Part shown: positions 55,913 to 64,000 of the stretch, one piece after another
Position numbering within the stretch: the stretch's first letter is position 1
Layout: the number at the start of each line of letters is the position of its first letter
NCBI RefSeq assembly: GCF_035830635.1
Contig: NZ_JAYMFI010000001.1
Coordinates: forward strand, 372,001 to 436,000
Source of the DNA: Adlercreutzia shanghongiae
GTDB taxonomy: Bacteria; Actinomycetota; Coriobacteriia; Coriobacteriales; Eggerthellaceae
Direction: 5' to 3'
DNA length: 64,000 nt
The notes under the pieces: model-generated
Seen by the model: only the letters and a program-made list of their open reading frames with translations
What the model was told of the DNA's origin: nothing
Database searches by the model: none
Program-made: the position numbers and the translations under genes

Positions 55913-56839
55913 ATGGCCAAGCCCAAAGTGTTCTTCACCCGTGAGATCACGCCGGAAAACGTCGTATTGCTCTACGAGATGCTGGGCGTGAAGCTGCCCG
56001 GAAAGGTGGCCGTCAAGGTCCACTCCGGAGAGAAGGGCAACCAGAACTACCTGCGTCCCGCCTTCATGAAGCCGATGATCGAAGAAGTTGACGGCACCAT
56101 CGTCGAGTGCAACACCGCCTACGACGGCGCCCGCGACACCACCGAGAAGCACGAGAAGCTCATGGCCGAGCACGGCTGGTCGGAGCTATTCGACGTGGAC
56201 ATCATGGACGCCGAGTGCGAGGATATCATCTTTCCCATCGAGAACGGCCGCGTGCTTTCCGAGAACCGCGTGGGCGGGCACATGGCCAACTACGCGAGCA
56301 TGCTCGTGCTCTCGCATTTCAAGGGGCACCCCATGGGCGGATTCGGCGGCGCGCTGAAGCAGCTGTCCATCGGATGCGCCTCGAACAAGGGCAAGGTGAA
56401 CATCCACACGGCCGGCGCCACGCTCAACCAGGGCGAGTTCTGGGAGAAGCTGGCCGAGCAGGACGACTTCCTGGAGGCCATGGCCGAGGCCGCCGAGACC
56501 GTGGTGAACCACTTCGGCAGCAACCTGGCCTTCGTGTCCGTGGCCTGCAATCTGTCGGTTGACTGCGACTGCTGCGCCGTGGCCGAAGACCCCTGCATGG
56601 CCGATATCGGCATCTTCGCCAGCCTGGATCCCGTGGCCATCGACCAGGCCTGCATCGACGCCGTACTGGCCTCCGACGATCCCGGGCGCGACCATCTGCT
56701 GGAACGCATCAACTCCAAGCACGGCACCAAAATCATCGACGATGCGGCGCATCTGGGCTACGGCAGCAAAGACTACGACCTTATCGTGGTGGAAAAAGGC
56801 CAGGTCGTCGACCAGAAGAACTTCACAACGACGGAATAG
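55913..56839 (+). CDS. DUF362 domain protein
   Basis: A 308-residue cytosolic protein of the DUF362 family, matching over nearly its whole length: KVAVKVHSGEKGNQNYLRPAFMKPMIEEVDGTIVECNTAY near the start, then VLSHFKGHPMGGFGGALKQLSIGCASNKGK, and CDCCAVAEDPCMADIGIFASLDPVAIDQACID. Many DUF362 proteins have an added ferredoxin domain; this one does not, but keeps several Cys in CNLSVDCDCC. The function is unknown; links with Fe-S or maturation roles are suspected for the family. GAAAGGATGTGCC precedes the ATG at 55913. Confidence 0.87.
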   Translation: MAKPKVFFTREITPENVVLLYEMLGVKLPGKVAVKVHSGEKGNQNYLRPAFMKPMIEEVDGTIVECNTAYDGARDTTEKHEKLMAEHGWSELFDVDIMDAECEDIIFPIENGRVLSENRVGGHMANYASMLVLSHFKGHPMGGFGGALKQLSIGCASNKGKVNIHTAGATLNQGEFWEKLAEQDDFLEAMAEAAETVVNHFGSNLAFVSVACNLSVDCDCCAVAEDPCMADIGIFASLDPVAIDQACIDAVLASDDPGRDHLLERINSKHGTKIIDDAAHLGYGSKDYDLIVVEKGQVVDQKNFTTTE

Positions 56840-56910
56840 GGCCCCAAGCCCGAACAATCAAGAGAGCCGGTGCCATGGCGTCGGCCCTCTTTTCTCGTCT
56901 GTCGATGCGT

Positions 56911-57714
56911 CTACAGGGCCGTGATCTCGCTGTCCTCAAGGCCGACGAGACGCAAGGGACGCAGACGGTTGTAGGCAGCGTCGAAGACCGTCTCGCCCAC
57001 CGTCCCATCTTCAGAAGAGCTTTCAGGTTCGGTCTGTTCCGCCCAATAGGCCACCTCGGAAAGCAGCACGGCGTCCACCTTGGCGAACTCGGAGAGCGCC
57101 TCAGCCATCTGCGGGTAGAGCACCGCCGTCTTGGAGCGGCGCGCGCTCTCAGCGAACAGCGGCAACCAGTTCAGCATATGCTCGGTCAAGAAGCGCTCCT
57201 GCCGGCGCAGCAGCTCGGCAGCGTCATTAAGGCGCCCCTCACGCAGGACCTCTACGCTGCGGCGCCCCAGCGCCGCCATGAAATCGACCATGATGGCCAC
57301 ATGGTCGTCGGGCGTATGGCCCTGCATACGGGCACGCAGGCCCGCCTCTTCATAGGCACGGCGCACCACAAGGGTGTTTTCCTGGAAAAACCATGCCTCG
57401 TTGGATACATAGGGCGACTCCCAAGGAAGCGCTTCGGGTTGGCCGGGGCCGATGAGCAGGCGCGTATACTCGCCGCGAGCCCCCTCGACAAGCGCGTCGC
57501 GGTCTCCCGCCGACAACGTGGCGAGCAGGGGCGCCACCTGGCTGAGCGGGGCGCTTTCGCTACCCAATATCTCGAAAGCCCCACGCGCCTCGTCGCTCAT
57601 AAGCTCATCAAATAGCTCTGGCGTCGGCGCGCCGCCGAACAACTTATGGAACAGCAGGTACGCCTCAGCGCGGGCGGCCAAAAGCTCGTTTACGGTGCGC
57701 ATCTCATCGTTCAT
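56911..57714 (-). CDS. TorD/DmsD-family molybdoenzyme chaperone
   Basis: A 267-residue all-helical protein. ARAEAYLLFHKLFGGAPTPELFDEL at the start and GEYTRLLIGPGQPEALPWESPYVSNEAWFFQENTLVVRRAYEEAGL in the middle are typical of TorD/DmsD (the Y-L-F-G and P-WES-Y motifs). HTPDDHVAIMVDFMAAL follows. It binds the Tat leader of the partner reductase and delays export until the molybdenum cofactor is in place. It follows the DMSO-reductase-like A and B genes on the same strand, separated by a terminator, so it is made at lower level or from read-through. Confidence 0.88.
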   Translation of the reverse strand: MNDEMRTVNELLAARAEAYLLFHKLFGGAPTPELFDELMSDEARGAFEILGSESAPLSQVAPLLATLSAGDRDALVEGARGEYTRLLIGPGQPEALPWESPYVSNEAWFFQENTLVVRRAYEEAGLRARMQGHTPDDHVAIMVDFMAALGRRSVEVLREGRLNDAAELLRRQERFLTEHMLNWLPLFAESARRSKTAVLYPQMAEALSEFAKVDAVLLSEVAYWAEQTEPESSSEDGTVGETVFDAAYNRLRPLRLVGLEDSEITAL

Positions 57715-57725
57715 AGCGCGGCCTT

Positions 57726-57761
57726 TCTACGAAAAGGGCCCGCCCAAACGAGCGGGCCCCA
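57726..57761 (-). terminator. Terminator between the Fe-S subunit gene and the chaperone gene
   Basis: Minus strand GGGGCCCGCTCG / GGGCGGGCCC hairpin followed by TTTTCG, between the stop at 57778 and the chaperone start at 57714. It may act as an attenuator. Confidence 0.75.
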
Positions 57762-57777
57762 AGGGAGGGAGGGCAAC

Positions 57778-58356
57778 TTACAGCGTGATCTCGTGGAAGT
57801 CTCCGTCAAGCGACGTCTCGCGCAGCTTCATAAGAAGATTCGGCGTCGTGGTATCGGCAGCAGGCATGAAGGGAGCCGCGCTGACCAGGCCATCACCGTA
57901 CTTCGCGCGAAGGTCGTCCATCTCGCCAAAGTCCAGAGCACGCAGTGGGCAGGAGGCCACGCACACCGGCAGCTCGCCAGCTTCGCGCAGAGGGCGGCAG
58001 GTATCGCACTTGGTGACGATGTTCCAATCCTCGACGTATTGCGGCGCCTCGTAGGGGCAGGCCTTCACGCAGGTCTGGCAGCCGATGCAGGCCTCGTCGT
58101 CGTGCTGCACGGTGCCGTCCTCGTCCTTGTACATGGCGCCGGTCGGGCAGTTGGCCGCGCAGGCCGGGCTCTCGCAGTGGTTGCAGGACACCGAGAGGAA
58201 GCTCATGGCCGTGTTCGGGAAGGTCCCCTTCTCGAACAGCGTTACACGGCGGGGCTTCGGGCCCGGCTTCTGCAGATCGAAGCGATCCTTGCAGGACACC
58301 TGGCACACCTTGCAAGACATGCAGCGGGTGCCGTCGAAATAGAATCCCAAGCTCAT
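57778..58356 (-). CDS. DmsB-like 4Fe-4S electron transfer subunit
   Basis: A 192-residue protein with four cluster groups: CMSCKVCQVSC (12-22), CNHCESPACAANC (about 58), CIGCQTCVKAC (about 91) and CDTCRPL with CVASC (about 118-136), as in DmsB/PhsB. It has no signal peptide and would be exported with the Tat-leader-bearing catalytic subunit. It lies 9 bp after that gene. No DmsC/NrfD membrane anchor gene follows, so how the enzyme reaches the quinone pool is not shown here. AGGAGACAATC precedes the ATG. Confidence 0.92.
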   Translation of the reverse strand: MSLGFYFDGTRCMSCKVCQVSCKDRFDLQKPGPKPRRVTLFEKGTFPNTAMSFLSVSCNHCESPACAANCPTGAMYKDEDGTVQHDDEACIGCQTCVKACPYEAPQYVEDWNIVTKCDTCRPLREAGELPVCVASCPLRALDFGEMDDLRAKYGDGLVSAAPFMPAADTTTPNLLMKLRETSLDGDFHEITL

Positions 58357-58365
58357 GATTGTCTC

Positions 58366-61128
58366 CTATTCTGCCTCGCCGGCACCGGACAGGAACGGCT
58401 CGCGCTCGCAGTCGGGAACCAGCGGCTCGCCGTCATACTTCTCCACTTCCACCAGAAGAGTGTTGTAGCCATCGAGCTGCTGGAAGTAGTTGCTGTGCAC
58501 CGGGCCGTAGAGAATCTGCTCGGCGCCGCCGCGGTCGATGATGTCGTCGGGGTCAGTCTCGTCGAAAACGCTGTGAGGGCCGTGGGGCACGCAGATGACG
58601 CCCGGCATCATGGAGTTCCACAGCGCCGCCTGGCGCAGGGTCTTGCCGTAGGGGCTTTTCACCAGCACCGTGTCGCCATCGGCAATGCCGCGCTCGGCCG
58701 CGTCCTCGGCATTCATAAACACCGGATTCGTAAAGGCCTCCTGCAACCAGGGAAGGTTGTCGAAGCGCGTGTGGGCGCGGCGGATGTAGTGAGCGGTGTA
58801 GGCCTGCAGCGGGTAGTTGCCCTTGACCTTGCCGGCCCAGTCCGTGAAGGACTCCTCGTAGCCGTTCACCGGCACGATGTAGTTCGCATAGGGCTTAATG
58901 GGCTCAGGGTTGATGCCCTGCACGTTGTAGTTGTCGGCCTTCAGCTGGCAGTACAGCTCCCATTTGCCGCTCTTGGAGGGCAACGGGTGGCCCTCGGGAT
59001 CATCGATGAAATCCTTGTAGCCGATGTAGGTGTAGCCGTCGCCTTCGGAGCGCTTCACCTGGAACTTGCCCGCGTGGATGAACTCGTCGAATGTCATCTC
59101 GCCGTCGTGGGTCTCGTTGTCCACGCCGTACTTCGCGTTGTCCTCCTCGGTCCACTTCAGAATCTTGTTCCACGTCTGGCCGTCCTCGGAGACGTACTCG
59201 GAGTTGGCGAAGTGGTCGAAATAGAAGGTCTTGTTCGACTCGTTGAACGCCTCATCGGGGTTCTTGCCCAGGCGAGTCAAAAGCTCGCGGAACACCCATT
59301 CGTCAGTGCGGGACTCAAACGCCGGCTTCACGAGCGGCCAAGCCGACACCATGGTGTCCTTGCGGTAGGCTGTGCGCAGCGGCGGCCAGCACAGAGGGCC
59401 GAAGTCCGGATCGTCGTTACCCTCCAGCGGCGTGGAGATGGGCAGGATGATGTCGCTGAACTGCACGGTGATGGACGTCTTCATGTCCATGGCCACGCAC
59501 ATGTCCACCGAGCGCATGGCCTTGATGGCGCTGTTGGCATCCATGCGAGACTGCACGAAGTTGTTGTTGTAGGCGAACATGATCTTCGCGTTGACCGGCA
59601 TCTCCTTCTTCTCATGGAAGGTGACTCCGATATCGGTGAGACCATTGTGATTAATCGGGCAGGTGGAGAGGTAGGAGCCCTTCAGAATGGCGTCATAGAA
59701 GCTGGCGCCCTCGATGTTGGCATTCTCGATGGGGTTGGCCAAATACCCGCGACTGCGCACGTCCGGGCTCTGGAAGAGCCAGTCACCCGAGTCGGCGATG
59801 TCAAAGGAGTAAGCCACCGCGCAGGCGTTGCCGCTCTTGCCCATGTGTCCGCCCATGGCGCCCACAGTGAGGAAGGCCTGGGGGAAGTTCTCCGCACCGT
59901 TGCAGCGGGAGGGCGCGTAGCTGTGCAGCAGCATGACGTTGTTCTTCTTGCCGCACATGCGGGCGAACTCAGTGATCTGCTCGACCGGGGTGCCGCAGAT
60001 CTCGCTGGCCCACTCCGGCGTCTTGGGGATGTTATCGTAGGCGCCTTTCACGTACTCGCTGATGCACTCGTTGAGCTTGGCGTCGGCGGGCATATTGTCA
60101 AGGGTGAAGCCGACGGTGTACTTCTTCAGGAAGTCCCAATCGACGATGTCGCCCTCTTCTTCGTCAAGACGGAGCATCTCGTACATGACGGCGAGCAGGA
60201 AAGCCGTGTCGGTGCCGGGGCGCATGGGAAGCCACTCGGCGCCGTACATGACGTTGGTCATGCTGCGCTCGGGAGAGACCGTGACGAACTTCACGCCCTC
60301 CTCTTCGGCCAGCTTAAACAGCCACGGAGCGCCGGACATCTGGCTCCAGGCAGGGTTGCTGCCATAGAGCACGATGTAGTCGGCGTTCTTCATATCGTAG
60401 CGGTCGTTGGCACGCTGAATATCCACGTGGTCGCCCCACACGACGTTCATGCCCAGAAGTTCGGGGCGGAAGGCGTAGGTGCCGAAGGACTCGGTATCGG
60501 CCAGGGTCACACAGCCGCCGAGGGAGTATAGGAAGTTGGCGCCGTCGCGGGAATAGCGCCAGGCGTTGGCCACCACGGCGGTGGGGCCATAGTCGCGGTA
60601 GACGCGCTCGAGCTCGCCGGCAACCAAATCGAGGGCCTCATCCCAGCTGATGCGCTCCCACTCGTCACGCCCGCGTAGCTCGCCATGGGCGGCATCGCCG
60701 CCACCGGGTTGCCAGTTCTTGCGCTTCATGGGGTACTTCAGGCGATCGACGCCGTAGAGCTCCTGACGGGCGGAACGGCCCTTGGGGCAGCCGCGCTGCT
60801 GGAAGAAGCCGAGCTCATCGGAGCCGTCGCCGTTGTCGTCGGTCTTCTGGCGAACGACGACACCATCCACCACATAGCCCATATTCACGCAGGTGCCGTT
60901 GCAGTTGCAGCTGCAACGCATGGGCAGCCACTCGCCCTTGCCCTCTAAAATGGCCGCGTCGGACTCCACCACATGGGCCGCGCCGGCCGCTGAGCCGCCG
61001 GTCTCGGCCGTCTCCGTCTGGGCTTTCGGCGCACAGCCCGCAAGACCCGCCGCGGCGGTGGCAGCAGCCGCGGCCGCGCTTGCCTTCAAGAAGCTGCGGC
61101 GCGTAGAGGCCTGATTCAAAAGTGCCAT
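58366..61128 (-). CDS. Tat-exported DMSO-reductase-family molybdopterin catalytic subunit
   Basis: A 920-residue protein. Tat motif TRRSFLKA (9-16), then an Ala-rich stretch and lipobox-like GLAGC. 4Fe-4S ligands are Cys72, Cys76, Cys80 and Cys114 (C-x3-C-x3-C-x33-C, DmsA-like). Pterin-binding segments include WERISWDEA, PGTDTAFLLAVMYEM and the C-terminal DGDTVLVKSPYG. Where DmsA and TorA have the Mo-ligand Ser (GDYS), this protein reads GTYA (Ala219), so the metal may lack a protein ligand. The Fe-S subunit follows, then the chaperone. The divergent LysR at 61285 is the likely regulator. The substrate is unknown. GAGGAGAC precedes the ATG. Confidence 0.9.
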   Translation of the reverse strand: MALLNQASTRRSFLKASAAAAAATAAAGLAGCAPKAQTETAETGGSAAGAAHVVESDAAILEGKGEWLPMRCSCNCNGTCVNMGYVVDGVVVRQKTDDNGDGSDELGFFQQRGCPKGRSARQELYGVDRLKYPMKRKNWQPGGGDAAHGELRGRDEWERISWDEALDLVAGELERVYRDYGPTAVVANAWRYSRDGANFLYSLGGCVTLADTESFGTYAFRPELLGMNVVWGDHVDIQRANDRYDMKNADYIVLYGSNPAWSQMSGAPWLFKLAEEEGVKFVTVSPERSMTNVMYGAEWLPMRPGTDTAFLLAVMYEMLRLDEEEGDIVDWDFLKKYTVGFTLDNMPADAKLNECISEYVKGAYDNIPKTPEWASEICGTPVEQITEFARMCGKKNNVMLLHSYAPSRCNGAENFPQAFLTVGAMGGHMGKSGNACAVAYSFDIADSGDWLFQSPDVRSRGYLANPIENANIEGASFYDAILKGSYLSTCPINHNGLTDIGVTFHEKKEMPVNAKIMFAYNNNFVQSRMDANSAIKAMRSVDMCVAMDMKTSITVQFSDIILPISTPLEGNDDPDFGPLCWPPLRTAYRKDTMVSAWPLVKPAFESRTDEWVFRELLTRLGKNPDEAFNESNKTFYFDHFANSEYVSEDGQTWNKILKWTEEDNAKYGVDNETHDGEMTFDEFIHAGKFQVKRSEGDGYTYIGYKDFIDDPEGHPLPSKSGKWELYCQLKADNYNVQGINPEPIKPYANYIVPVNGYEESFTDWAGKVKGNYPLQAYTAHYIRRAHTRFDNLPWLQEAFTNPVFMNAEDAAERGIADGDTVLVKSPYGKTLRQAALWNSMMPGVICVPHGPHSVFDETDPDDIIDRGGAEQILYGPVHSNYFQQLDGYNTLLVEVEKYDGEPLVPDCEREPFLSGAGEAE

Positions 61129-61246
61129 GTCTCCTCCTCTGGTTCTTTCCTCTCATGCCCCGGAGCGCCTCTCTGCGCGCTTCCGGGCTCTGCGGCCATT
61201 ATTCTCCGCATAGTACTTGCGCGGAATCCGCCAAACCCGTAACATC

Positions 61247-61267
61247 GTATAAGCCTGAAGCTAATAC
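61247..61267. promoter_or_regulatory. LysR-type dyad between DMSO-reductase-like gene and LysR gene
   Basis: GTAT-N13-ATAC inverted repeat, 18 bp before the LysR start and about 120 bp before the reductase start. Position and form suit an autoregulatory LysR site. Confidence 0.4.
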
Positions 61268-61284
61268 ACGGAGGGGGGTCCGCT

Positions 61285-62175
61285 ATGCTCAGCCGAAGAG
61301 TGGAGACGTTTGTCAGCGTGGCCGATTTGGGCAGCCTCTCGAAGGCCGCCGCCGCGCTCTATTTGGCACCGGTGTCGGTAAAGCGACAGATAGACGGCTT
61401 GGAATCGGAGCTCGGCGTGAAGCTCTTCACGCGCACGAAGCAGGGAGTGCGCCTCACCGAGCCCGGCCGCATCTTCTACGACGCGGCCCAAAGGCTCATC
61501 GCCGAGGCCGCCCAAGCGCGCACGCTCACCCGGGAGGCCGCCCGCGCCGAGAGCTACACCGTGCGCATCGGCACCTCGCTTCTGCGCCCCTGCACCATCG
61601 TGACCGATCTGTGGGCCTCCCAAGCCCACGACGCTGTCATCGACGCGCAGATCCTACCCTTCGACGACGGCAACACGGGCATCGACGACCTCAGCGCGAG
61701 CCTCGGGCGCGACATCGACTGCTTCGTAGCACCGTGCGACTCGGCCAAATGGCACGAGGAGTGCAGCGTGCTGCTTTTAAGCACCATCCCTTTGACAATC
61801 TCGCTGCCCAAGACCCATCCGCTCGCCCAAAAAGAGGAGCTCACCTGGGAAGACATTGAGGGTGAGACTCTCATGATCCCCCGAGCCGAAGGCTACGCCG
61901 TACTCGCGGCTCTACGTCAGGACATCGCGGACAATCATCCCTCGGTGAGCATCGTCGACAGCTCGGCCCACACAGCCATGGACACCTTCAACCAGTGCTC
62001 CCGCGACAACTGCCTCATGCTCAGCTTTCCCATCTGGAAAGACGTGCACCCCATGCTCACGACCAGACCGGTCCAGTGGCCCTACCGCATTCCCTACGGT
62101 ATGGTCTATGCTGCCAACCCCTCCCCCGCCATGGAGCTATTCGCCGACGCCCTCAAGCGCGCCTTAGCCTCTTAA
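61285..62175 (+). CDS. LysR-family transcriptional regulator
   Basis: A 296-residue protein: HTH RRVETFVSVADLGSLSKAAAALYLAPVSVKRQIDGLESELGVKLF, and effector domain from about residue 93 (YTVRIGTSLLRPCTIVTDLW). The usual QPALS of the recognition helix is APVSV. GGAGGGGGGTCCGCT precedes the ATG. It is divergent from the DMSO-reductase-like operon and probably activates it. Its stop overlaps the stop region of the convergent LysR gene by 4 bp. Confidence 0.88.
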   Translation: MLSRRVETFVSVADLGSLSKAAAALYLAPVSVKRQIDGLESELGVKLFTRTKQGVRLTEPGRIFYDAAQRLIAEAAQARTLTREAARAESYTVRIGTSLLRPCTIVTDLWASQAHDAVIDAQILPFDDGNTGIDDLSASLGRDIDCFVAPCDSAKWHEECSVLLLSTIPLTISLPKTHPLAQKEELTWEDIEGETLMIPRAEGYAVLAALRQDIADNHPSVSIVDSSAHTAMDTFNQCSRDNCLMLSFPIWKDVHPMLTTRPVQWPYRIPYGMVYAANPSPAMELFADALKRALAS

Positions 62176-63014
62176 GATCGGGCCACCCAGTCGACGATCT
62201 CGCGGACGCGGGGCGAAGCGTCTTCCCGAGCAAGCAGATAGAACGAGGCAGTAGCCTCGGGCTCGTCGATGGGCACTCTCACGCGCTCGGGAAAGGCATA
62301 GCGCATCACGGGAATGTCCGTCACAAAGATGGGCAGCGGACTTGCGGCGGCCGTCTGCAGGTAGACTTCTCGGTCCTTCTGAAGGAAGAAGTGGGAATGC
62401 GGCATGTAGCGGCGGTGAAAATCGTGCCAGACACCGATGTCCTCGAGAAGCAGGAAGTCCACGCCGTCGATATCACTGAAGTGCACCGACGACCGCCTAG
62501 CGAGCGGGTGATCGGGCGGCACGGCGATGGAAAGCGTCTCGGTCATGAGCAGCGTGTTGGTAACGACCGGCAGAAGAAACGGCTTTCGCGAGATGCCGAA
62601 GTCGATGGAGCCGTTCAGCACCCGCTGCTCGATCTCCCGCTCGTCAAGGGTTTCCGACTCGAGAACGTCTCCAGGGAAGCGCTCGATGATCCGAGCCGTG
62701 AGGTTCCACAACGGCGCCGGCGCGCAGGTACCCACGCGCAAAGCCCGCGAACGACGAGCAGCCTCGTCTACCACGTCGAACAGCCGCTGAGCCTCACGCA
62801 GCACAACGTGGCCCTGCTCCACCGCCGCCCGGCCCGCGGTGTTGAGCGCTACGCGATTCTTCCCCCGGTTAAACAGCGGCGCGCCCAGCTCGGCCTCGAG
62901 CCGTTGGATCGACCGGCTGAGCGCCGGCTGCGACAGAGCAAGGCGCGATGCCGCCTCCGACATCGTCCCGCACTCGGCCACCGTCACCAGCTGCCGTATC
63001 TGCTCGATATCCAT
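62172..63014 (-). CDS. LysR-family transcriptional regulator
   Basis: A 280-residue protein: HTH MDIEQIRQLVTVAECGTMSEAASRLALSQPALSRSIQRLEAELGAPLFNR, effector domain from about residue 88 (ALRVGTCAPAPLWNLTARIIERF). I start at Met11 of the frame (63014), the normal LysR position, although the ribosome site (GAGGACGGTGGCA) is weak. It is divergent from the aldo/keto reductase at 63179, 164 bp away, and is its likely regulator. Confidence 0.88.
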   Translation of the reverse strand: MDIEQIRQLVTVAECGTMSEAASRLALSQPALSRSIQRLEAELGAPLFNRGKNRVALNTAGRAAVEQGHVVLREAQRLFDVVDEAARRSRALRVGTCAPAPLWNLTARIIERFPGDVLESETLDEREIEQRVLNGSIDFGISRKPFLLPVVTNTLLMTETLSIAVPPDHPLARRSSVHFSDIDGVDFLLLEDIGVWHDFHRRYMPHSHFFLQKDREVYLQTAAASPLPIFVTDIPVMRYAFPERVRVPIDEPEATASFYLLAREDASPRVREIVDWVARS

Positions 63015-63178
63015 TGCCACCGTCCTCGCGCGCGCCAATATCATCTCGTCTGTATAAGCTATGCGTATTGTGCATGGTCACTCGTTTGAAGCGCATTGTA
63101 CATCACATGTCTTCGCGAGCAGAATATCCCTTGAAAGCAGGAAACTCTCGCCCACCCTCGTCTAAGGAGCAATTTTCC

Positions 63179-64000
63179 ATGAACAATCTCGGCTTCGGCA
63201 CTATGCGCCTTCCTTTGAGAAGCGACGATCCCACCGATTTCGACTACCCGCAGCTCAACCAGATGGTCGACGCCTTTCTGGAAGCTGGCCACACCTACTT
63301 CGACACGAGCTACGTCTACCACAACGGCAAGAGCGAAAAGGCCGTGCGGACTTCCCTCGTCGAGCGTCACCCGCGAGAAAGCTTCACTCTTGCCACCAAG
63401 TTCCCCACCTTCATGAACGTCGCCGAAGACCAGATCGAGGGCATCTTCGCCCAGCAGCTTGAGAACCTGGGCACCGATTACATCGACTACTACCTGCTCC
63501 ACAACGTGCAGACGGTGCTCTACGACGGCATCGATGGCAAGGGCGGCGTTATCCCGGCCACGCATCTTTTCGACCACGCCAAGGCCTGGAAAACCGCCGG
63601 GCGCATCAAGCACCTGGGCATTTCACTGCACTCTTCGGCCGCTCTGCTTGATCGTGTGCTGACCGAGCATCCCGAAATCGACTTCGTGCAACTGGCCGTC
63701 AACCCCATCGACTGGGACAGCGAGTTCGTTCAAGCCGCCGAATGCTACGAGTGCGCGCGTCGCCACGGCAAGAAGGTCGTCATCATGGAAGCTGTCAAGG
63801 GCGGCGGCCTGGCAAAGCTGCCTGAAGAAGCCGAGCGACTGCTGAAGGCAATCCGTCCAGAGAAGTCCATCGCGAGCTGGTCGCTGCGCTTTTGCCTGGA
63901 GATGGAGGACGTCATCGCCGTTCTCTCGGGTATGAGCGACCTTGAGCAGATGCGCGACAACCTTGCCACATGCGCCGAAGCCGAACCGCTCTCGAATGAG
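63179..64000 (+). CDS. Aldo/keto reductase, 3' end beyond the window
   Basis: 274 codons are present, open to the right edge. The start is the ATG at 63179 after CTAAGGAGCAATTTTCC. The barrel is clear: NNLGFGTMRLPL, AGHTYFDTSYVYHNGKSE (Asp and Tyr of the tetrad), TLATKFPT (Lys), DYYLLHNV (His), IKHLGISLHSS, VQLAVNPIDW, VVIMEAVKGGGL. Unlike the AKR at 27780 all four catalytic residues are visible. Length and the GGGLAKLP segment suggest the Fe-S AKR family, in which a C-terminal Cys cluster would lie beyond the window. It probably reduces a carbonyl compound with NAD(P)H. Confidence 0.88.
   Translation, partial: MNNLGFGTMRLPLRSDDPTDFDYPQLNQMVDAFLEAGHTYFDTSYVYHNGKSEKAVRTSLVERHPRESFTLATKFPTFMNVAEDQIEGIFAQQLENLGTDYIDYYLLHNVQTVLYDGIDGKGGVIPATHLFDHAKAWKTAGRIKHLGISLHSSAALLDRVLTEHPEIDFVQLAVNPIDWDSEFVQAAECYECARRHGKKVVIMEAVKGGGLAKLPEEAERLLKAIRPEKSIASWSLRFCLEMEDVIAVLSGMSDLEQMRDNLATCAEAEPLSNE

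Noticed and set aside
57646..60531. A 961-codon open frame on the plus strand
   Set aside because: It is antisense to the DMSO-reductase-like A and B genes, has low-complexity Val/Leu/His/Gly composition and no domain. The minus-strand genes have clear motifs.
1..64000. tRNA, rRNA, insertion sequence or prophage genes
   Set aside because: I looked for tRNA-like cloverleaves, rRNA segments, transposase or integrase motifs in the ORFs and gaps and found none I could support.

Overview
The window looks like chromosomal DNA from an anaerobic gut actinobacterium of the Eggerthellaceae (class Coriobacteriia, relatives of Eggerthella, Gordonibacter, Adlercreutzia). This is an inference from content. 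The DNA is GC-rich. It is packed with Tat-exported molybdenum and flavin oxidoreductases, small multiheme c-type lipoproteins, NrfC/NrfD-type electron modules and LuxR regulators with large membrane domains, and nearly every reductase sits next to its own regulator. I see no rRNA, tRNA, CRISPR array, transposase or phage gene.

Layout. 1-7.1 kb: the start of a Tat lipoprotein, two membrane-LuxR regulators, an ABC-F ATPase and a DHA2 drug exporter. 7.1-11.2 kb: a ferredoxin, a cytosolic molybdopterin enzyme and a GPH transporter, a good candidate for an aromatic (catechol-type) dehydroxylase locus. 11.5-13.7 kb: a zinc-ribbon repeat protein, an FKBP isomerase, and a DUF3800 module bounded by direct repeats that are pieces of the metallo-beta-lactamase gene at 19 kb. 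13.7-17.7 kb, 22.6-24.9 kb and 29.1-31.5 kb: three paralogous gene pairs, each a c-type cytochrome fused to a sulfite-oxidase-like domain plus a small secreted partner. The first pair also has NrfC- and NrfD-like subunits. MerR or LysR regulators lie beside them. 20-21.3 kb: a protein made of three RidA domains. 25-28.9 kb: carboxymuconolactone decarboxylase-like, SDR, LysR and Fe-S aldo/keto reductase genes. 32.6-36.1 kb: a hybrid histidine kinase, a lipoprotein and an alkyltransferase. 36.4-39.5 kb: a flavoprotein/triheme cytochrome pair with a MerR gene. 39.6-48.2 kb: a nickel region with a NikR-type operator, a short leader ORF, a five-gene Nik-type ABC transporter, hypB, a Tat-exported Fe-S protein, a Cys-rich protein and hypA. 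48.5-53.6 kb: LysR, a LytTR/GHKL two-component pair and a second flavoprotein. 53.7-56.8 kb: PAP2, Schlafen-like and DUF362 genes. 56.9-61.1 kb: a DMSO-reductase-like A/B pair and a TorD-type chaperone, followed by two LysR genes and a partial aldo/keto reductase.

How it fits together. The window reads as a set of separate, individually regulated anaerobic respiratory modules (flavin-, molybdenum- and heme-based), plus nickel supply for a hydrogenase that could provide electrons. The most system-like and least familiar item is the cytochrome/sulfite-oxidase-fold fusion with its small partner, present three times. Three places in front of these modules or of the MerR gene, and one in front of the flavoprotein, carry promoters with the long 19-20 bp spacers expected for MerR activation.
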